From contig OZ014425.1 of the NCBI GenBank assembly GCA_963965975.1, positions 4,539,501 to 4,603,500 of the forward strand: a stretch of 64,000 nucleotides of DNA, read 5' to 3'. This document shows positions 12,063 to 24,203 of the stretch, piece by piece. The stretch is from Xestospongia bergquistia. Its lineage: Eukaryota > Porifera > Demospongiae > Haplosclerida > Petrosiidae. Under the pieces are notes generated by a model. That model ran no database searches. It saw nothing but the letters and a program-made list of their open reading frames with translations, and was not told where the DNA came from. The translations under genes were made by a program, and so were the position numbers. How positions within the stretch are numbered: position 1 is the stretch's first letter; each line of letters begins with the position of its first letter.

Positions 12063-12319
12063 GGATTGGGGTGCCAGATCATCATTACACCTGCTTAGTC
12101 ATGCTCTCACCTGTTCAGTACTGATATGATAGTAAACAAACCATATCTAGATGCTACAGGTATACTTCTTAGATGTAGTAGATAGCATTATGTTATTGAT
12201 TATAAACAAATGCTGATTCAGTGACATGTCAGCTCTTTGTAGTTGTTTATGGTTTTTTCTAAAGGAACTACCTCAACATTATTAGAGCTGACTTATCATT
12301 TTAAGGTCATATCAACTAA

Positions 12320-13060
12320 ATAATGAGTGACTGTTAATTATAATAACATTCATCTCTATAAACTTGAGGGAGTAGTTGTCACCTTTCTAACCATACAAAA
12401 TTATTCCACTAATAGTCCTTCATGATAATTGAGTGCATTGAGGTAGGATTTAAAAACACCAACTCCTTTCCATCATTTAGCACATAAATCACTACTATCA
12501 TTGTCATTATCTTTAATAGATGATTCCACACTATGGCATCAGCAATTTCTAACTAATTTTAAATATAGAAATTAATTGAGCTATATGAACGTGATAGAAT
12601 TCTGAAAAAAGTTAACAGAACGTTTCGGCCAAAGGCCTTCATCAGCTGTTTAAGAAACATTGGCAAAAAAACAGTCACTTATATAGCAATGCATGATGTT
12701 TACAGTTATTATGTAGGCCAGAAGTTGTCCTAGGAAGATAGAAAAGGACGCTAAGTTGTACCATGTTGGAGATCACGAGTACAGAGTTGTACCACGAAGC
12801 ACGAAAAGGACGCGAACTAGTTAATTAAATTATAGGGGGAGTGGCTGTAAGTTATTACTAAAAGTCAACAGATCCATCTTGTCTCCTTTGAAAGACAGTC
12901 CATCCACTACCATCAGTCTCTATATAGGAATTGTAGAGGACAGTTAGGGTACAATCTCTATTGACTATTACTGGATATACAGCAGTATTGTTTATAAAGA
13001 GAGGGTCTGTGTTGTCCTATGTTACAGTCAGCCATACAAAGAAAAGGATCCCTGTAGGTA
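12320..13060 (-). pseudogene. Degenerate FReD pseudogene split by an insertion
   Basis: The FReD exon end (about 12320-12550), its start (about 12863-12925) and an A-type exon 1 piece (about 12965-13060) are recognisable, with stops and frame breaks. Its sister copy at 20116-20790 is continuous. In this copy about 240 bp of the middle is replaced by about 300 bp of foreign sequence (12556-12862). Confidence 0.78.
12556..12862. mobile_element. Foreign insertion in FReD pseudogene, possible retroelement fragment
   Basis: This stretch is absent from the sister pseudogene at 20116-20790 and from all other FReD copies. It contains ACGTTTCGGCCAAAGGCC followed by TTCATCAGC, a sequence style I associate from memory with terminal parts of retroelements in invertebrate genomes. 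It also has a repeated GAGTTGTACCA / AAAAGGACGC pair. No coding frame and no clear terminal repeat or target duplication was found, so the class is not established. Confidence 0.45.
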
Positions 13061-13465
13061 GACAATCCCTATAGGTAGACAATGTCATTTTATCATATCA
13101 TGTACTTATCATACTACCAGCAGGTCTACAGTTAGGTAGATATGTATTGTATAGTACTTAATATACAGTACAGTACAGGTAATCTCCCCCTCCTTCCTCC
13201 CTTCCTCTCTCTCTGTGTGTTGTTATTAACATAACTTGAATATTAGTAATATAGTAGTACACACAATATGACACAGTAAACATTACAATAATAACTATAA
13301 TATAAAAAGACATATACTATTGTTAGTTGGACATATCTCATATCAAATAATTTGTAATAAATTATCTAGTTAGAAAAACAACATAATTGTTAAACTTGTA
13401 AATAAAGAACAATAATTATTATCTAATTGTATCAAATATATAATGTATATAATAATGAGTGATTG

Positions 13466-14439
13466 TTAATTACGACGAACTTTCATCTCTGTAAACTTCA
13501 GAGAGTAACTATCACCTTTCCAGTCATACCAAATTATTCCATTCCATGTACTAACTGATCCTCCATGATGGTAAGGTCCATTGAGGTGAGATTGAAAACA
13601 TGCATTAAACCACCAAGCTCCTTTCCAGGATATGGCACATGAACAACAACTATTATCATTGTCTTTAGTAGAGAAGCTTGTACCATTGTGGTTATATCCT
13701 GGATTATTATCAGTAATAAGACCATCTCCAGCAGTACCAGAGTATCCTCCTACATTAAGTGTGTACTCAGTAGTATTGTCTCCAATACTGAATGTAGAGT
13801 ACTGGGCATAAGCTGTGTTGTTTTCAAAGTCTCCAAGGTCCACTCGTAGAGTATTTGTTCCATCTGGTGTAAGACGATGTACTTTACTCAAACCTAGCCA
13901 AAATTCGCAATTAAGGTTACCAAACCCTTTCTCATAGTCAGTCCAGTTACGATAAAAGTCAACAGATCCATCTTGTCTTCTCTGAAAGACAGTCCATCCA
14001 CCACCATCAGTCTCCATATCACAATAGACCTAGTAGAGGACAGATAATATAGGATACAATATATATATCATTTATTACCTCAAATGGTGTCTGTCCATCA
14101 GGGTTAATAATATATATACCACTAGTAGTATAACCTGACTCAAACCATTCCTTACAATCTGTTAGTAGAGCTGACAGATGTAGATATAGTAATAAAATAT
14201 AGACAATAGATACTTATCTTACATGGACAAGAATTAGGTCTTGTAGATGGACATAAGATGATCTTTTTTGCACCATCTTCTGTTAAATGAATTGTCTTTC
14301 CCTTGTTACTGAATATACAGCAGTATTGTTCATAAAGAGAGGGTCCATGTTGTCCTATATTACAGTCAGCCATACAGTGAGAGGATCCCTGTCCTATACC
14401 AGGAGTTGGTAAGACTAACAAAAATAAAATAGCTGCCAT
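13466..14439 (-). CDS. Secreted fibrinogen-related protein, A-type, about 286 aa
   Basis: Exons are 14223-14439, 14079-14158 and 13466-14029. The A-type signal peptide and Cys module are almost identical to those at 7811 and 22069. The FReD exon is subtype 1 with GNLNCEFWLG, where an extra Cys replaces the usual Gly or Ser. The variable loop is TDNNPGYNHNGTSF, the calcium-site region KDNDNSCCSCA has three Cys close together, and GAWWFNAC follows. The additional Cys residues are unusual and could permit an extra disulfide or dimerisation. The reading frame is complete. Confidence 0.86.
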
Positions 14440-15493
14440 TTTAACTACCCTCTGTAAGTAATATATATGCTATGTTGTAATAGTGATGATAAAGTATGAA
14501 TATTTAGGATTTTTGTATACTACATCATAGTAATGACATTATGTTAATATAATATGATGTACTATAATGTAATATAATGTATAATATTAGTATGTTCTAG
14601 TTGCTCACTCACTAAATAAACTGGTCATATATCTTTATATTGGTCATATCTATTATCATTACCAAATTCTTACTAGGTCTCAGAAATGAGGAAATACAGT
14701 AAAGGAAATAATATAATAGATAAAGACTTGTACAAATTACATAACTTACTACTACTAATGATATATAGTATCCAATGGATATTACAGTAGATACTAACTA
14801 TTATTAATATTTATTATTATCTATTGAATAGTCATTATTATTTGTGAGTAGCTAATGATGAATACTCATTAGATACTCAATAGATAGTAATGATACTCTT
14901 GAATATTAATAATATTCAATTGTTAATATTAGCTATAATGATTGCTACTAATAACTAATAATCTATAGAGTACACACTTAATGTAGGAAGGCACTCTGGT
15001 ATTGCTAGAGATGGATTGATTACTAATATAACTTTGGGGCTAGTAGACATAATTATAATGGAATGAAATTAAAACAATTATTGTATTAATATAATTGTTA
15101 ATTAGTGATATAGTTTATATAATTATATTATAAAAATTCATTTTATCAAAATTAATCAATTTGTAACTTACTTTGGTAAATTACTATGTGTGATTAACAA
15201 AGGTAGATTATTAGATTATTTGTTGCTTGGCAACCAATTTAGCAGTGAGTACTTCAATGAATTTTGAGTTCAATAGTAATCCACTCATGTAAGCTACAAA
15301 TGATTTGTTGAAGTACATATTAATTGTTACAGTGATATAATGAATTATTAAATTACTTGTTACAGTGATATAATGAATTATTAAATTACAGAATATTTGT
15401 AGCACAATAAAATATAATAAAGACATTTTTCAATAATTGTTAAATATTGGTTACTCCCAAACATGTTTTAAATAATATTTTTTACTATATTAC
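14440..15493. repeat. Second copy of the A-type upstream spacer block
   Basis: Aligns by eye with 7812-9246 over nearly its whole length, lacking only the minisatellite expansion. No gene was seen. A short repeat with CAGTGATATAATGAATTATTA (two copies near 15335-15385, three near 9055-9140) differs in copy number. Confidence 0.75.
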
Positions 15494-15768
15494 CTATATA
15501 TCTAATTTAAGATTATCTCTAGTACATAAATTTATTTCTATACAAGTACAAGTGAGATCTTTTTCCTCCTTATCCTCAGCCTTACAACTATGCAGATACT
15601 CTATAAGAAACAGTTAGTAATAACAAATAGGACAACAGTGATATTATAAAGAAACAATCCTATTACTTTACTGTATATACCTTGTGGATCTGTTGGACAG
15701 TTTGCAGTCACATCACATATGGAAACAGCAATAGCTAGAAAAAGAACAATGTTGTATTTCACCTTCAT
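15494..15768 (-). CDS. Stand-alone B-type N-terminal module, second copy (64 aa) or truncated gene
   Basis: Exons 15681-15768 and 15494-15600 join in frame. The product is almost the same as that of 9247-9521, with the same switch after TCTCIE to the INLCTRDNLKLDI tail. Exon 1 differs at SICDV against YICGV. That both copies keep an open frame and splice sites is compatible with a functional small secreted peptide but also with recent duplication of a dead end. Confidence 0.48.
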
Positions 15769-16182
15769 TTTATTAAGACACTTTATAAGAATAATGTGTT
15801 GTGTTTTCAGACACAAAATCTCTCTTTAAATAAACTTGGATTGAAGTGCCAGATCATCATTACACCTGCCTCTTACCTGTACAATACAATACAGTACAGG
15901 TAATCTCCCCCTCCTTCCCCTCTTCCTCCCTCTCTGTGTGTTGTTATTATCATAACTTGAATATTAGTAATATAGTAGTACTCACAATATGACACAGTAA
16001 ACATTACAATAATAACTATAATATAAAAAGACATATACTGTTGTTAGTTGAACATATCTCATATCAAATAATTTATAATAAATCATCTAGTTAAAAAACA
16101 ACATAATTGTTAAAATTGTAAATAAAAAGCAATAATTATTATCTGATTGTATCAAAATAGTGTATATAATAATGAGTGACTA

Positions 16183-17164
16183 TTAATAACGACGAACTTT
16201 CATCTCTGTAAACTTGAGAGAGTAACTAATTCCTCTCCAGCTATACCACAATATTCCAGTCCAATCACTAACAGGTCCTCCATTGGGATGATAAGGTGCA
16301 TTGAGATGAGAATTTAAACAGTTATTAAACCACCAAGCTCCTTTGTAGTGAATTGGACAATAATCACCACTTGCATTATCATTGTCATTGTCTTTAGTAG
16401 AGAATTTCATACCATTGTGGCTATGCCCACCATTTAATGAATCACCAGCAGTACCAGAGTATCCTCCTACATTAAGTGTGTACTCAGTAGTATTGTCTCC
16501 AATACTGAATGTAGAGTACTGGGCATAAGCTGTGTTACTTTCAAAGTCTCCAAGATCCACTCGTAGAGTATTTGTTCTATTTGATGTAAGACGATGTACT
16601 TTACTTAAACCTAGCCAAAATTCTCCATTAAGGTCACCAAACCCTTCCTCATAGTCAATCCAGTTACGATAAAAATCAACAGATCCATCTTGTCTTCTCT
16701 GAAAGACAGTCCATCCACCACCATCAGTCTCCATATCACAGTAGACCTAGTAGAGAACAATATAGGATACAATACAAATATCATTTATTACCTCAAATGG
16801 TGTCTGTCCATCAGGGTTAATAATATATATACCACTAGTAGTATTACCTGACTCAAACCATTCCTTACAATCTGTTAGATTTACCAGAGCTGACCGATGT
16901 AGATATAGTAATAAAATATAGATAATAGATACTTATCTTACATGGACAAGAACTAGGTCTTGTATATGGACATAAGATGATCTTTTTTGCACCATCTTCT
17001 GTTATACGAATTGTCTTTCCCTTGTTACTGGATATACAGCAGTATTGTTTATAAAGAGAGGGTCCATGTTGTCTTATATTACAATCAGCCATACAGTGAG
17101 AGGATCCCTGTCCTACACTAGTGATATCAGGAGTTAGTAACACCAACAACAAGAGAACTGCCAT
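16183..17164 (-). CDS. Secreted fibrinogen-related protein, A-type, about 288 aa
   Basis: Exons are 16942-17164, 16792-16871 and 16183-16746. Exon 1 belongs to the MAVLLLLVLLTPDITSVGQG version of the A module, closer to the copy at 5533 than to its neighbour at 14439. The FReD is subtype 1 with a shortened variable loop (SLNGGHSHNG), the calcium site KDNDNDNASGDYC and GAWWFNNC. It ends VRRY, not VRRN. ATGs at 17176 and 17224 are in frame; I prefer 17164 because the hydrophobic core follows directly. Confidence 0.86.
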
Positions 17165-17224
17165 TGTAACTAGCATGTGGATTGATTGTAAACTGTTAAA
17201 AACTGGAGTATTTTTATATATCAA

Positions 17225-18423
17225 AGTATAGTTACATTATGTCAGTATTTTACTATATGTCAATGTATTATATTGCACTATTATTATATGTAGAAATTTG
17301 ATAGATCATTATTACAAAGTGATCAGTTACTTTATTGAATTGTTGACTAGTCTGGTGTAAAATGTTTAATGTAGCACTTAATACCACATCATAGTAATGA
17401 TATTATGTTAATATAATATGATGTACTCTAATGTATAACAGACAAACTGATCATATATCTTTATATTGGTCATATCCATTATCATTACCAAATTCTTACT
17501 AGGTCTCAGAAATGAGGAAATACAGTAAAGGAAATAATATAATAGATAAAGATTTGTACAAATTACATAACTTACTATTACCAATGATATATAGTATCCA
17601 ATGAATATTACAGTAGATACTATCTATTGTTAATATTTATTATTATCTATTGAAGTCATCATTATTTGTGAGTAGCTAATGATGAATACTCATTAGATAC
17701 TCAACAGATAGTAATGATACTCTTGAATGTTAATAGTATTCAATTGTTAATATTAGTTATAATGATTGCTACTAATTAACTATTGAATATATATTTAACA
17801 TAGGAGAGTGCTCTTGTATTATTGGAGATGAACTAATTACTGATATAACTTGGGACTAAAACAATTATTGTATTAATATAACTATTAGTTATTGATGTAA
17901 TTTATATAATTATACTATAAGTATTAATTTTATCAAAATTAACCACATTGGTAAATTATTATGTGTGATTAACAAAGGTAGATCATTAGATTATTTGTTG
18001 CTTAGCAACTAATTAAACAGTGAGTAATTCATGTGAATTTTGAATTCAATTAGTAATCCACTCATATAAGATTATATCCAACAATACTAGAGTATCTTCC
18101 ATTAATGTGTACTCAGTAATATTGCTTGTTAACTGGTCAGATATAATTAATTTTTTGGGTTGTAATAACCATTTTATAATTTTATTTCTTTTAAAGGTCA
18201 TTGTATATTAGAGCAACTGAACATGCACACACACAGTTATAATATTATGATCAAATTCAAGTCAAATCCACACTTTCCACATAGTGTGATAATGTTATTA
18301 TAATGTATTAATAAACAATTATTAACTATTGAATTTTGTTATAATTGTATCATAATAATTGTTAATACAATAAACATTAACTTAACAATAATGTCAGATA
18401 ACATTAATAAACAGCAATATCTC
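17225..18423. repeat. Spacer with partial copies of array blocks
   Basis: About 17390-18070 is a shorter, diverged copy of the A-type upstream block (compare 7812-9246). About 18170-18423 is the subtype-2 3' flank block. A FReD-like scrap with GTGTACTCAGTAATATTG sits near 18105. No open gene was seen. Confidence 0.65.
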
Positions 18424-19766
18424 TTAGTTGAGACGGATCATCATTTTAGTAAATGTAAGATGATCAGGGTAATTCCATGGTACCCAATGAATTACATTAA
18501 AATAATGTTTCATTGAGTCATTATTATAAAGACCATTTAGATTACAACCACCTACATAACATTTATGAAACCATCAAGCACTTATATAACTAGTGCCACA
18601 GTTGTCATAAACAGCTGTTATTATCTCTGTCTTTGGTTGTAAACATCATTCCATTATGTGCAGCCATCCCATCTGAAGCATTACCTGAATAACCAGAAAC
18701 TGTTAGAATATAATTTAAAGCACTACTTCCAATACTAAAATATGAGTATTTAGCAAATGCCTTCTCTCCTTTAAAGCTTTCCAAGTCTACTCGAAGTGTA
18801 TTTGGAGATGTAATATTAGTCAGACGATATATTTTACTGAGTCCTAGCCAAAATTCTCCACTAAGGTCACCAAACCCTTCCTCATAGTCAACCCAGTTTC
18901 GATAAAAGTCAACAGATCCATCTTGTCTCCTTTGAAAGACAGTCCATCCACCACCATCAGTCTCCATATCACAATAGACCTAGTAGAGGACATTAAAATA
19001 TACAATACATATGTTAATCAAAGTATATTAAAAAAAATTCTAAAAAATTCATGAAATGTAGAGATGATGGTACAAAGATCTCAGAATAGGAGTGGCACTA
19101 TAAAAATCTCTACAATGTAGCTACATTATAGAATCTTATTTCAATATTTCTCTTAAATTTATAATTAGCTATAATATTGTAATAAATTTCTTATTGTTTT
19201 CTTGCCAATAAAACTGTATGGTCTTTGTTTCAATTATGGCTATTATTTTTATATTGCTATTTCTACTTTGGTCTTCTTTGATAGAAGATATCATCATTCC
19301 TACATTCCATGATTTTTAAAGAAATTTTAATATAATTGTAGAGATAAATATCATGTTTGTTAAAGACAATGTTATACCTTAAAAGATGACATGTTGTCAG
19401 GTTTGATGGAATAGACACCATTCTTATTCTGTCCCTTTATAAAAGCATCAAGACAATCAAGATATTGTCCATCAGGAGTAGCAGGTGGATAATTAACAAA
19501 ACAAGTACAGTTGTACATTCCTGTCTCCTTTAGTTCTATACAAGTACAAGAGAGATCTTTTTCCTCCTTATCCTCAGCCTTACAGCCATACAGATACTCT
19601 ATAAGAAATAGTTAGTAATAACTAATAGGACAACAGTGATGTTATAAAGAAACAATCCTATTACTTTATTGTATATACCTTGTGGATCTGTTGGACAGTT
19701 TGCTGTCACGCCACATATGTAAACAGCAATAGCTAGAAAAAGAACAATGTTGTATTTCACATTCAT
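18424..19766 (-). pseudogene. B-type FReD pseudogene with subtype-2 domain
   Basis: Exons 1 and 2 (19679-19766 and 19378-19598) are intact B-type. The FReD exon begins at 18979 and matches the subtype-2 gene at 6866-7399, down to the ending MMIR. At about 18618, after KDRDNN, a frameshift leads to an immediate stop (SCL*). Just beyond, the Trp expected in AWWF is a TGA. The remaining sequence (KCY, CNLNGLYN, TKMM) is still recognisable. It is the only B-type gene here with a subtype-2 domain. Confidence 0.88.
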
Positions 19767-20115
19767 TTTATTAAGACACTTTATAAGAATAATGTGCTGT
19801 GTTTTTGGACACTAAATCTCTCTTTAAATAAGCTTGGATTGAAGAGCTAGATCATCATTACACCTGCTTAGTCATGCTCTTACATGTTCTGTACTGATAT
19901 GATAGTAGACAAACCATATCTAGATACTATACACATATAATATCTATTCTTATATGTAGTAGATAGCATTATGTTATTGATTATAAACAAATGCTGATTC
20001 AGTGACATGTCAGCTCTTTGTAGTTGTTTATGGTTTTTTCTAAAGGAACTACCTCAACATTATTAGAGTTGACTTATCATTTTAAGGTCATATCAACTAA
20101 ATAATGAGTGACTGT

Positions 20116-20790
20116 TAATTATGATAACATTTGTCTCTGTAAACTTGAGGGAGTAGTTGTCACCTTTCTAATCATACCAAATTATTCCACTAATAGTCCT
20201 TCATGATAATTGAGTGCATCGAGGTAGGATTTAAAAACACCAACTCCTTTCCATCATTTAGCACATAAATCACTACTATCATTGTCATTATCTTTAATAG
20301 ATAATTTCAAACTATGACATCAGCAATTTCTAACTAGTCAATCTCTAGTAGTACCTGAATATTCTCCTACATTAAGTATGTACATAGTAATACTGTCTCC
20401 AATACTGAATTTAGAATACTAGGTATAAGCTGTGTTATTTTCACAGTCTCCAAGATCCACTTATAGAGTATTTATTCCACTTGATGTAAGACGATGTACT
20501 TTACTTAAACCTAATCAAAATTCTCCAGTAAGGTTACCAAACCCTTCCTCATAGTCAACCCAGTTATGATAAAAGTCAACAGATCCATTTTGTCTTCTCT
20601 GAAAGACAGTTTATCCACTACCATCAGTCTCTATATAGACTTGTAGAGGACAGTTAGGGTACAATCTCTATTGACTATTACTGGATATACAGCAGTATTG
20701 TTTATAAAGAGAGGGTCTGTGTTGTCCTATGTTACAGTCAGCCATACAATGAGAGGATCCCTGTAGGTAGACAATCCCTATAGGTAGACA
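20116..20790 (-). pseudogene. Degenerate FReD pseudogene
   Basis: A nearly full-length FReD exon with many substitutions and stops (for example GACAGTTTATCC where others have GACAGTCCATCC), followed by an A-type exon 1 fragment (20670-20765). It is the uninterrupted sister of 12320-13060 and relates to 23340-23825 and 29620-30340. These four form an older, decayed lineage within the array. Confidence 0.8.
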
Positions 20791-21087
20791 ATGTCATTTT
20801 ATCATATCATGTACTTATCAGTCCCGTCTCTCTCTCTGTGTTGTTATTAACATAACTTGAACATTAGTAATATAGTAGTACTCACAATATGACACAGTAA
20901 ACATTACAATAATAACTATAATATAAAAAGACATATACTGTTGTTAGTTGGACATATCTCATATCAAACACTTTGTAATAAATTATCTACTTAAAAAACA
21001 ACATAGTTGTTAAACTTGTAAATAAAGACAACTAACTGTTATCTGATTGTATCAAATATAGTGTATATAATAATGAGTGACTGTTAA

Positions 21088-22069
21088 TTACGACAAAATT
21101 TTATCTCTATAAACTTTAGAATAAGTGTTACCTTTCCAGTCATACCACAGTACTCCACTAGAACTACTAACTGGTCCTCCATTGGGATGGTAAGGTGCAT
21201 TGAGATGAGATTGCATACAACCATTAAACCACCAGGCTCCTTTCCAGATGTAGGCACATGAAGCAATGATATTATCATTGTCGTTATCTTTTGTAGAGAA
21301 CTTCATACCATTGGAACGAGTTGCAAAATGGCTGTATTTAGGATCAGTGACCAATGCATCTCCAGCAGTACCAGAGTATCCTCCAGCATTAAGTGTGTAC
21401 TTAGTAGTACTGTCTCCAATACTGAATGTAGAGTACTTGGCATAAGCTGTGTTGTTTTCAAAGTCTCCAAGATCCACTCGTAGAGTGTTTGTTCCATGTG
21501 ATGTAAGATGATGTACTTTACTTAAACCTAACCAAAATTCTCCACTAAAGTTATCAAACCCTACCTCATAGTCAATCCAGTTGAGATAAAAGTCAACAGA
21601 TCCATCTTGTCTTCTCTGAAAGACAGTCCATCCACCACCATCAGTCTCCATATCACAGTAGACCTAGTAGAGGACAGTATAGGATACAATACATATATCA
21701 TTTATTACCTCAAATGGTGTCTGTCCATCAGGGTTAATAATATATATACCACTGGTAGTATTACCTGACTCAAACCATTCCTTACAATCTGTTAGTAGAG
21801 CTGACAGATGTAGATATAGTAATAAAATATAGACAATAGATACTTATCTTACATGGACAAGAACTAGGTCTTGTAGATGGACATAAGATGATCTTTTTTG
21901 CACCATCTTCTGTTAAATGAATTGTCTTTCCCTTGTTACTTGATATACAGCAGTATTGTTCATAAAGAGAGGGTCCATGTTGTCCTATATTACAGTCAGC
22001 CATACAATGAGAGGATCCCTGTCCTATACCAGGAGTTGATAACACTAACAAAAATTAAATAGCTGCCAT
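21088..22069 (-). pseudogene. A-type FReD gene with nonsense codon in signal peptide and C-terminal frameshift
   Basis: Exons are 21853-22069, 21709-21788 and 21088-21663, and most of the domain is open (METDGGGW to KGNTYS). Two lesions are visible. Codon 5 of the signal peptide is TAA (plus 22055-22057), one base different from the TTA Leu codon in sister genes, and no ATG follows within the hydrophobic core. Near 21110-21125 a frameshift changes the end from SLKFTEMKVRRN to SKVYRDKILS; the other frame still reads LKFIEIKFCRN. The domain is close to 31292-31873. It is probably a very recent pseudogene. Confidence 0.8.
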
Positions 22070-22478
22070 TTTAACTACCCTCTGTAAGTAATATATATGC
22101 TATGTTGTAACAGTGATGATAAAGTATGAATATTTAGAATTTTTATATACCACATCATAGTAAACCCGCTTCCTCTCCTCACCCATCTCTCTTTATTGTA
22201 ATTAACATAACTTATTTACATTTAACAACATAACAAAGTTTATATTTAAGATAATATTAGTAATATAGTAGTACACACAATATGACACAGTAAATATTAC
22301 AATAATAACTATAATATAAAAAGACATATACTGTTGTTAGTTGGACATATCTCATATCAAACAATTTGTAATAAAGTATGTAATTAAAAAACAATATAGT
22401 TATTAAACTTGTAAATATAAAGTAATAATTATTATCTGACTATATCAAATATATAGTGTATATAATAATGAGTGACTG

Positions 22479-22998
22479 TTAATTACGACGAACTTTCATC
22501 TCTGTAAACTTGAGAGAGTAGCTATCACCTTTCCAGTCATACCAAATTATTCCATTCCATGTACTAACTGATCCTCCATGATAGTAAGGTCCATTGAGGT
22601 GAGATTGAAAACAAGAATTAAACCACCAGGCTCCTTTCCAGGATATGGCACATGAACCACCACTATTATCATTATCATTGTCTTTAGTAGATAAGTTTGT
22701 ACCATTGTGGTTATATCCTAAATTACTATCAGTAATAAGACCATCTCCAGCAGTACCAGAGTATCCTCCTACATTAAGTGTGTAATTGGTAGTATCATCT
22801 CCAATACTGAATGTAGAGTACTGGGCATAAGCTGTGTTATTTTCAAAGTCTCCAAGATCCACTCGTAGAGTATTTGTTCCATCTGGTGTAAGATGATGTA
22901 TTTTACTCAAACCTAGCCAAAATTCTCCATTAAGGTCACCAAACCCTTCCTCATAGTCAGTCCAGTTGAAAAAGAACAATGTTGTATTTCACACTCAT
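22479..22998 (-). pseudogene. Chimeric deletion pseudogene: B-type signal exon fused into the FReD exon
   Basis: From 22479 to about 22968 the FReD exon is intact from NWTDYEEGFGD to VRRN. To its right, instead of the exon start (METDGGGW...DFYR), the sequence becomes B-type exon 1 read from its ATG at 22998 (MSVKYNIVLF), with the B-type promoter region beyond. The rest of exon 1, exon 2 and the first 30 or so codons of the FReD exon are missing. The joint is out of frame: the ATG frame hits TGA a few codons after it. The joint lies at an A-rich GAAAAAG-like stretch, which suggests microhomology. Confidence 0.85.
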
Positions 22999-23339
22999 TT
23001 TATTAAGACACTTTATAAGAATAATGTGTTGTGTTTTTGGACACCAAATCTCTCTTTAAATAAGCTTGGATTGAAGTGTCAGATCATCATTACACCTGCT
23101 TAGTCATGCTCTCACCTGTTCAGTACTGATATGATAGTAGACAAACCATATCTAGATACTACAGGTATACAATATCTATTCTTAGATGTAGTAGATAGCA
23201 TTATGTTATCGATTATAAACAAATGCTGATTCTTTGACATGTCAGCTCTCTGTAGTTGTTTATGGTTTTTTCTAAAGGAACTACCTCAGTGTTATTGGAG
23301 CTGACTTATCATTATAAGGTCATATCAACTAAATAGTGA

Positions 23340-23825
23340 GCGATTGTTAATTATGATAACATTCATCTCTGTAAATTTGAGGGAGTAGTTGTCATTTTTC
23401 CAATCATACCAAATTATTCCACTAATAGGTCCTCCATGATAATTGAGTTCATTGAGGTAGAATTTATAAACACCAATTCTTTTCCATCATTTAGCACATA
23501 AACAACTACTATCATTGTCATTATCTTTAATAGATAATTTCACACTATGACATCAGCAATTTCTAACTAGTCAATCTCTAGTAGTACCTGAATATCCTCA
23601 TGCATTAAGTGTGTACTTAGTAATTCTGTCTCCAATACTGAATGTAGAGTACTGGGCAAAAGCTGTGTTATTTTCAAAGTCTCCAAGGTCCACTCATAGA
23701 GTATTTATTCCATTTGATGTAAGATGATGTACTTTACTCAGACCTAACCAAGATTCTCCATTAAGGTTCCCAAACCCTTCCTCATAGTCAACTCAGTTGA
23801 GATAAAAGACAACAGATCTAACAGG
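23340..23825 (-). pseudogene. Degenerate FReD exon
   Basis: A full-length but decayed copy of the FReD exon with several stops, including TGA within the GGYSG region and TGAGTTGA for the NW position. It stops at about 23820, where the sequence switches to the spacer containing AACAGGTCTACCAGTTAG. The upstream exons are missing. Confidence 0.78.
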
Positions 23826-24203
23826 TCTACCAGTTAGATACACATGTATTGTATAGTACTTAATGTACAGTACAGTACAGGTAATCTCCCCCTCCCTCTC
23901 CTCTCCTCTCCTCCCCCCTCTAGTTATTTAGTTAATAGTTATTTTATCTCTCTGTGTGTTGTTATTATCATAACTTGAATATTGGTAATATAGTAGTACT
24001 CACAATATGACACAGTAAACATTACAATAATAACTATAATATAAAAAGACATATACTGTTGTTAGTTGGACATATCTCATATCAAACAATTTGTAATGAA
24101 GTATGTAATTAAGAAACAACATAGTTGTTAAACTTGTAAATAAAAAGTAATAATTATTATCTGATTGTATCAAATATATAGTGTATATAATAATGAGTGA
24201 CTA

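Noticed and set aside
15211..15426. 71-aa minus-strand frame with internal repeat (IIHYITVTSN)
   Set aside because: Produced by the short tandem CAGTGATATAATGAATTATTA repeat in the spacer; the frame is not kept in the homologous spacer at 8960-9150.
22049..22051. Alternative start MLVLSTPG for the A-type gene at 21088-22069
   Set aside because: The codon is TTG and would remove half of the signal peptide. The copy is better read as carrying a nonsense mutation.
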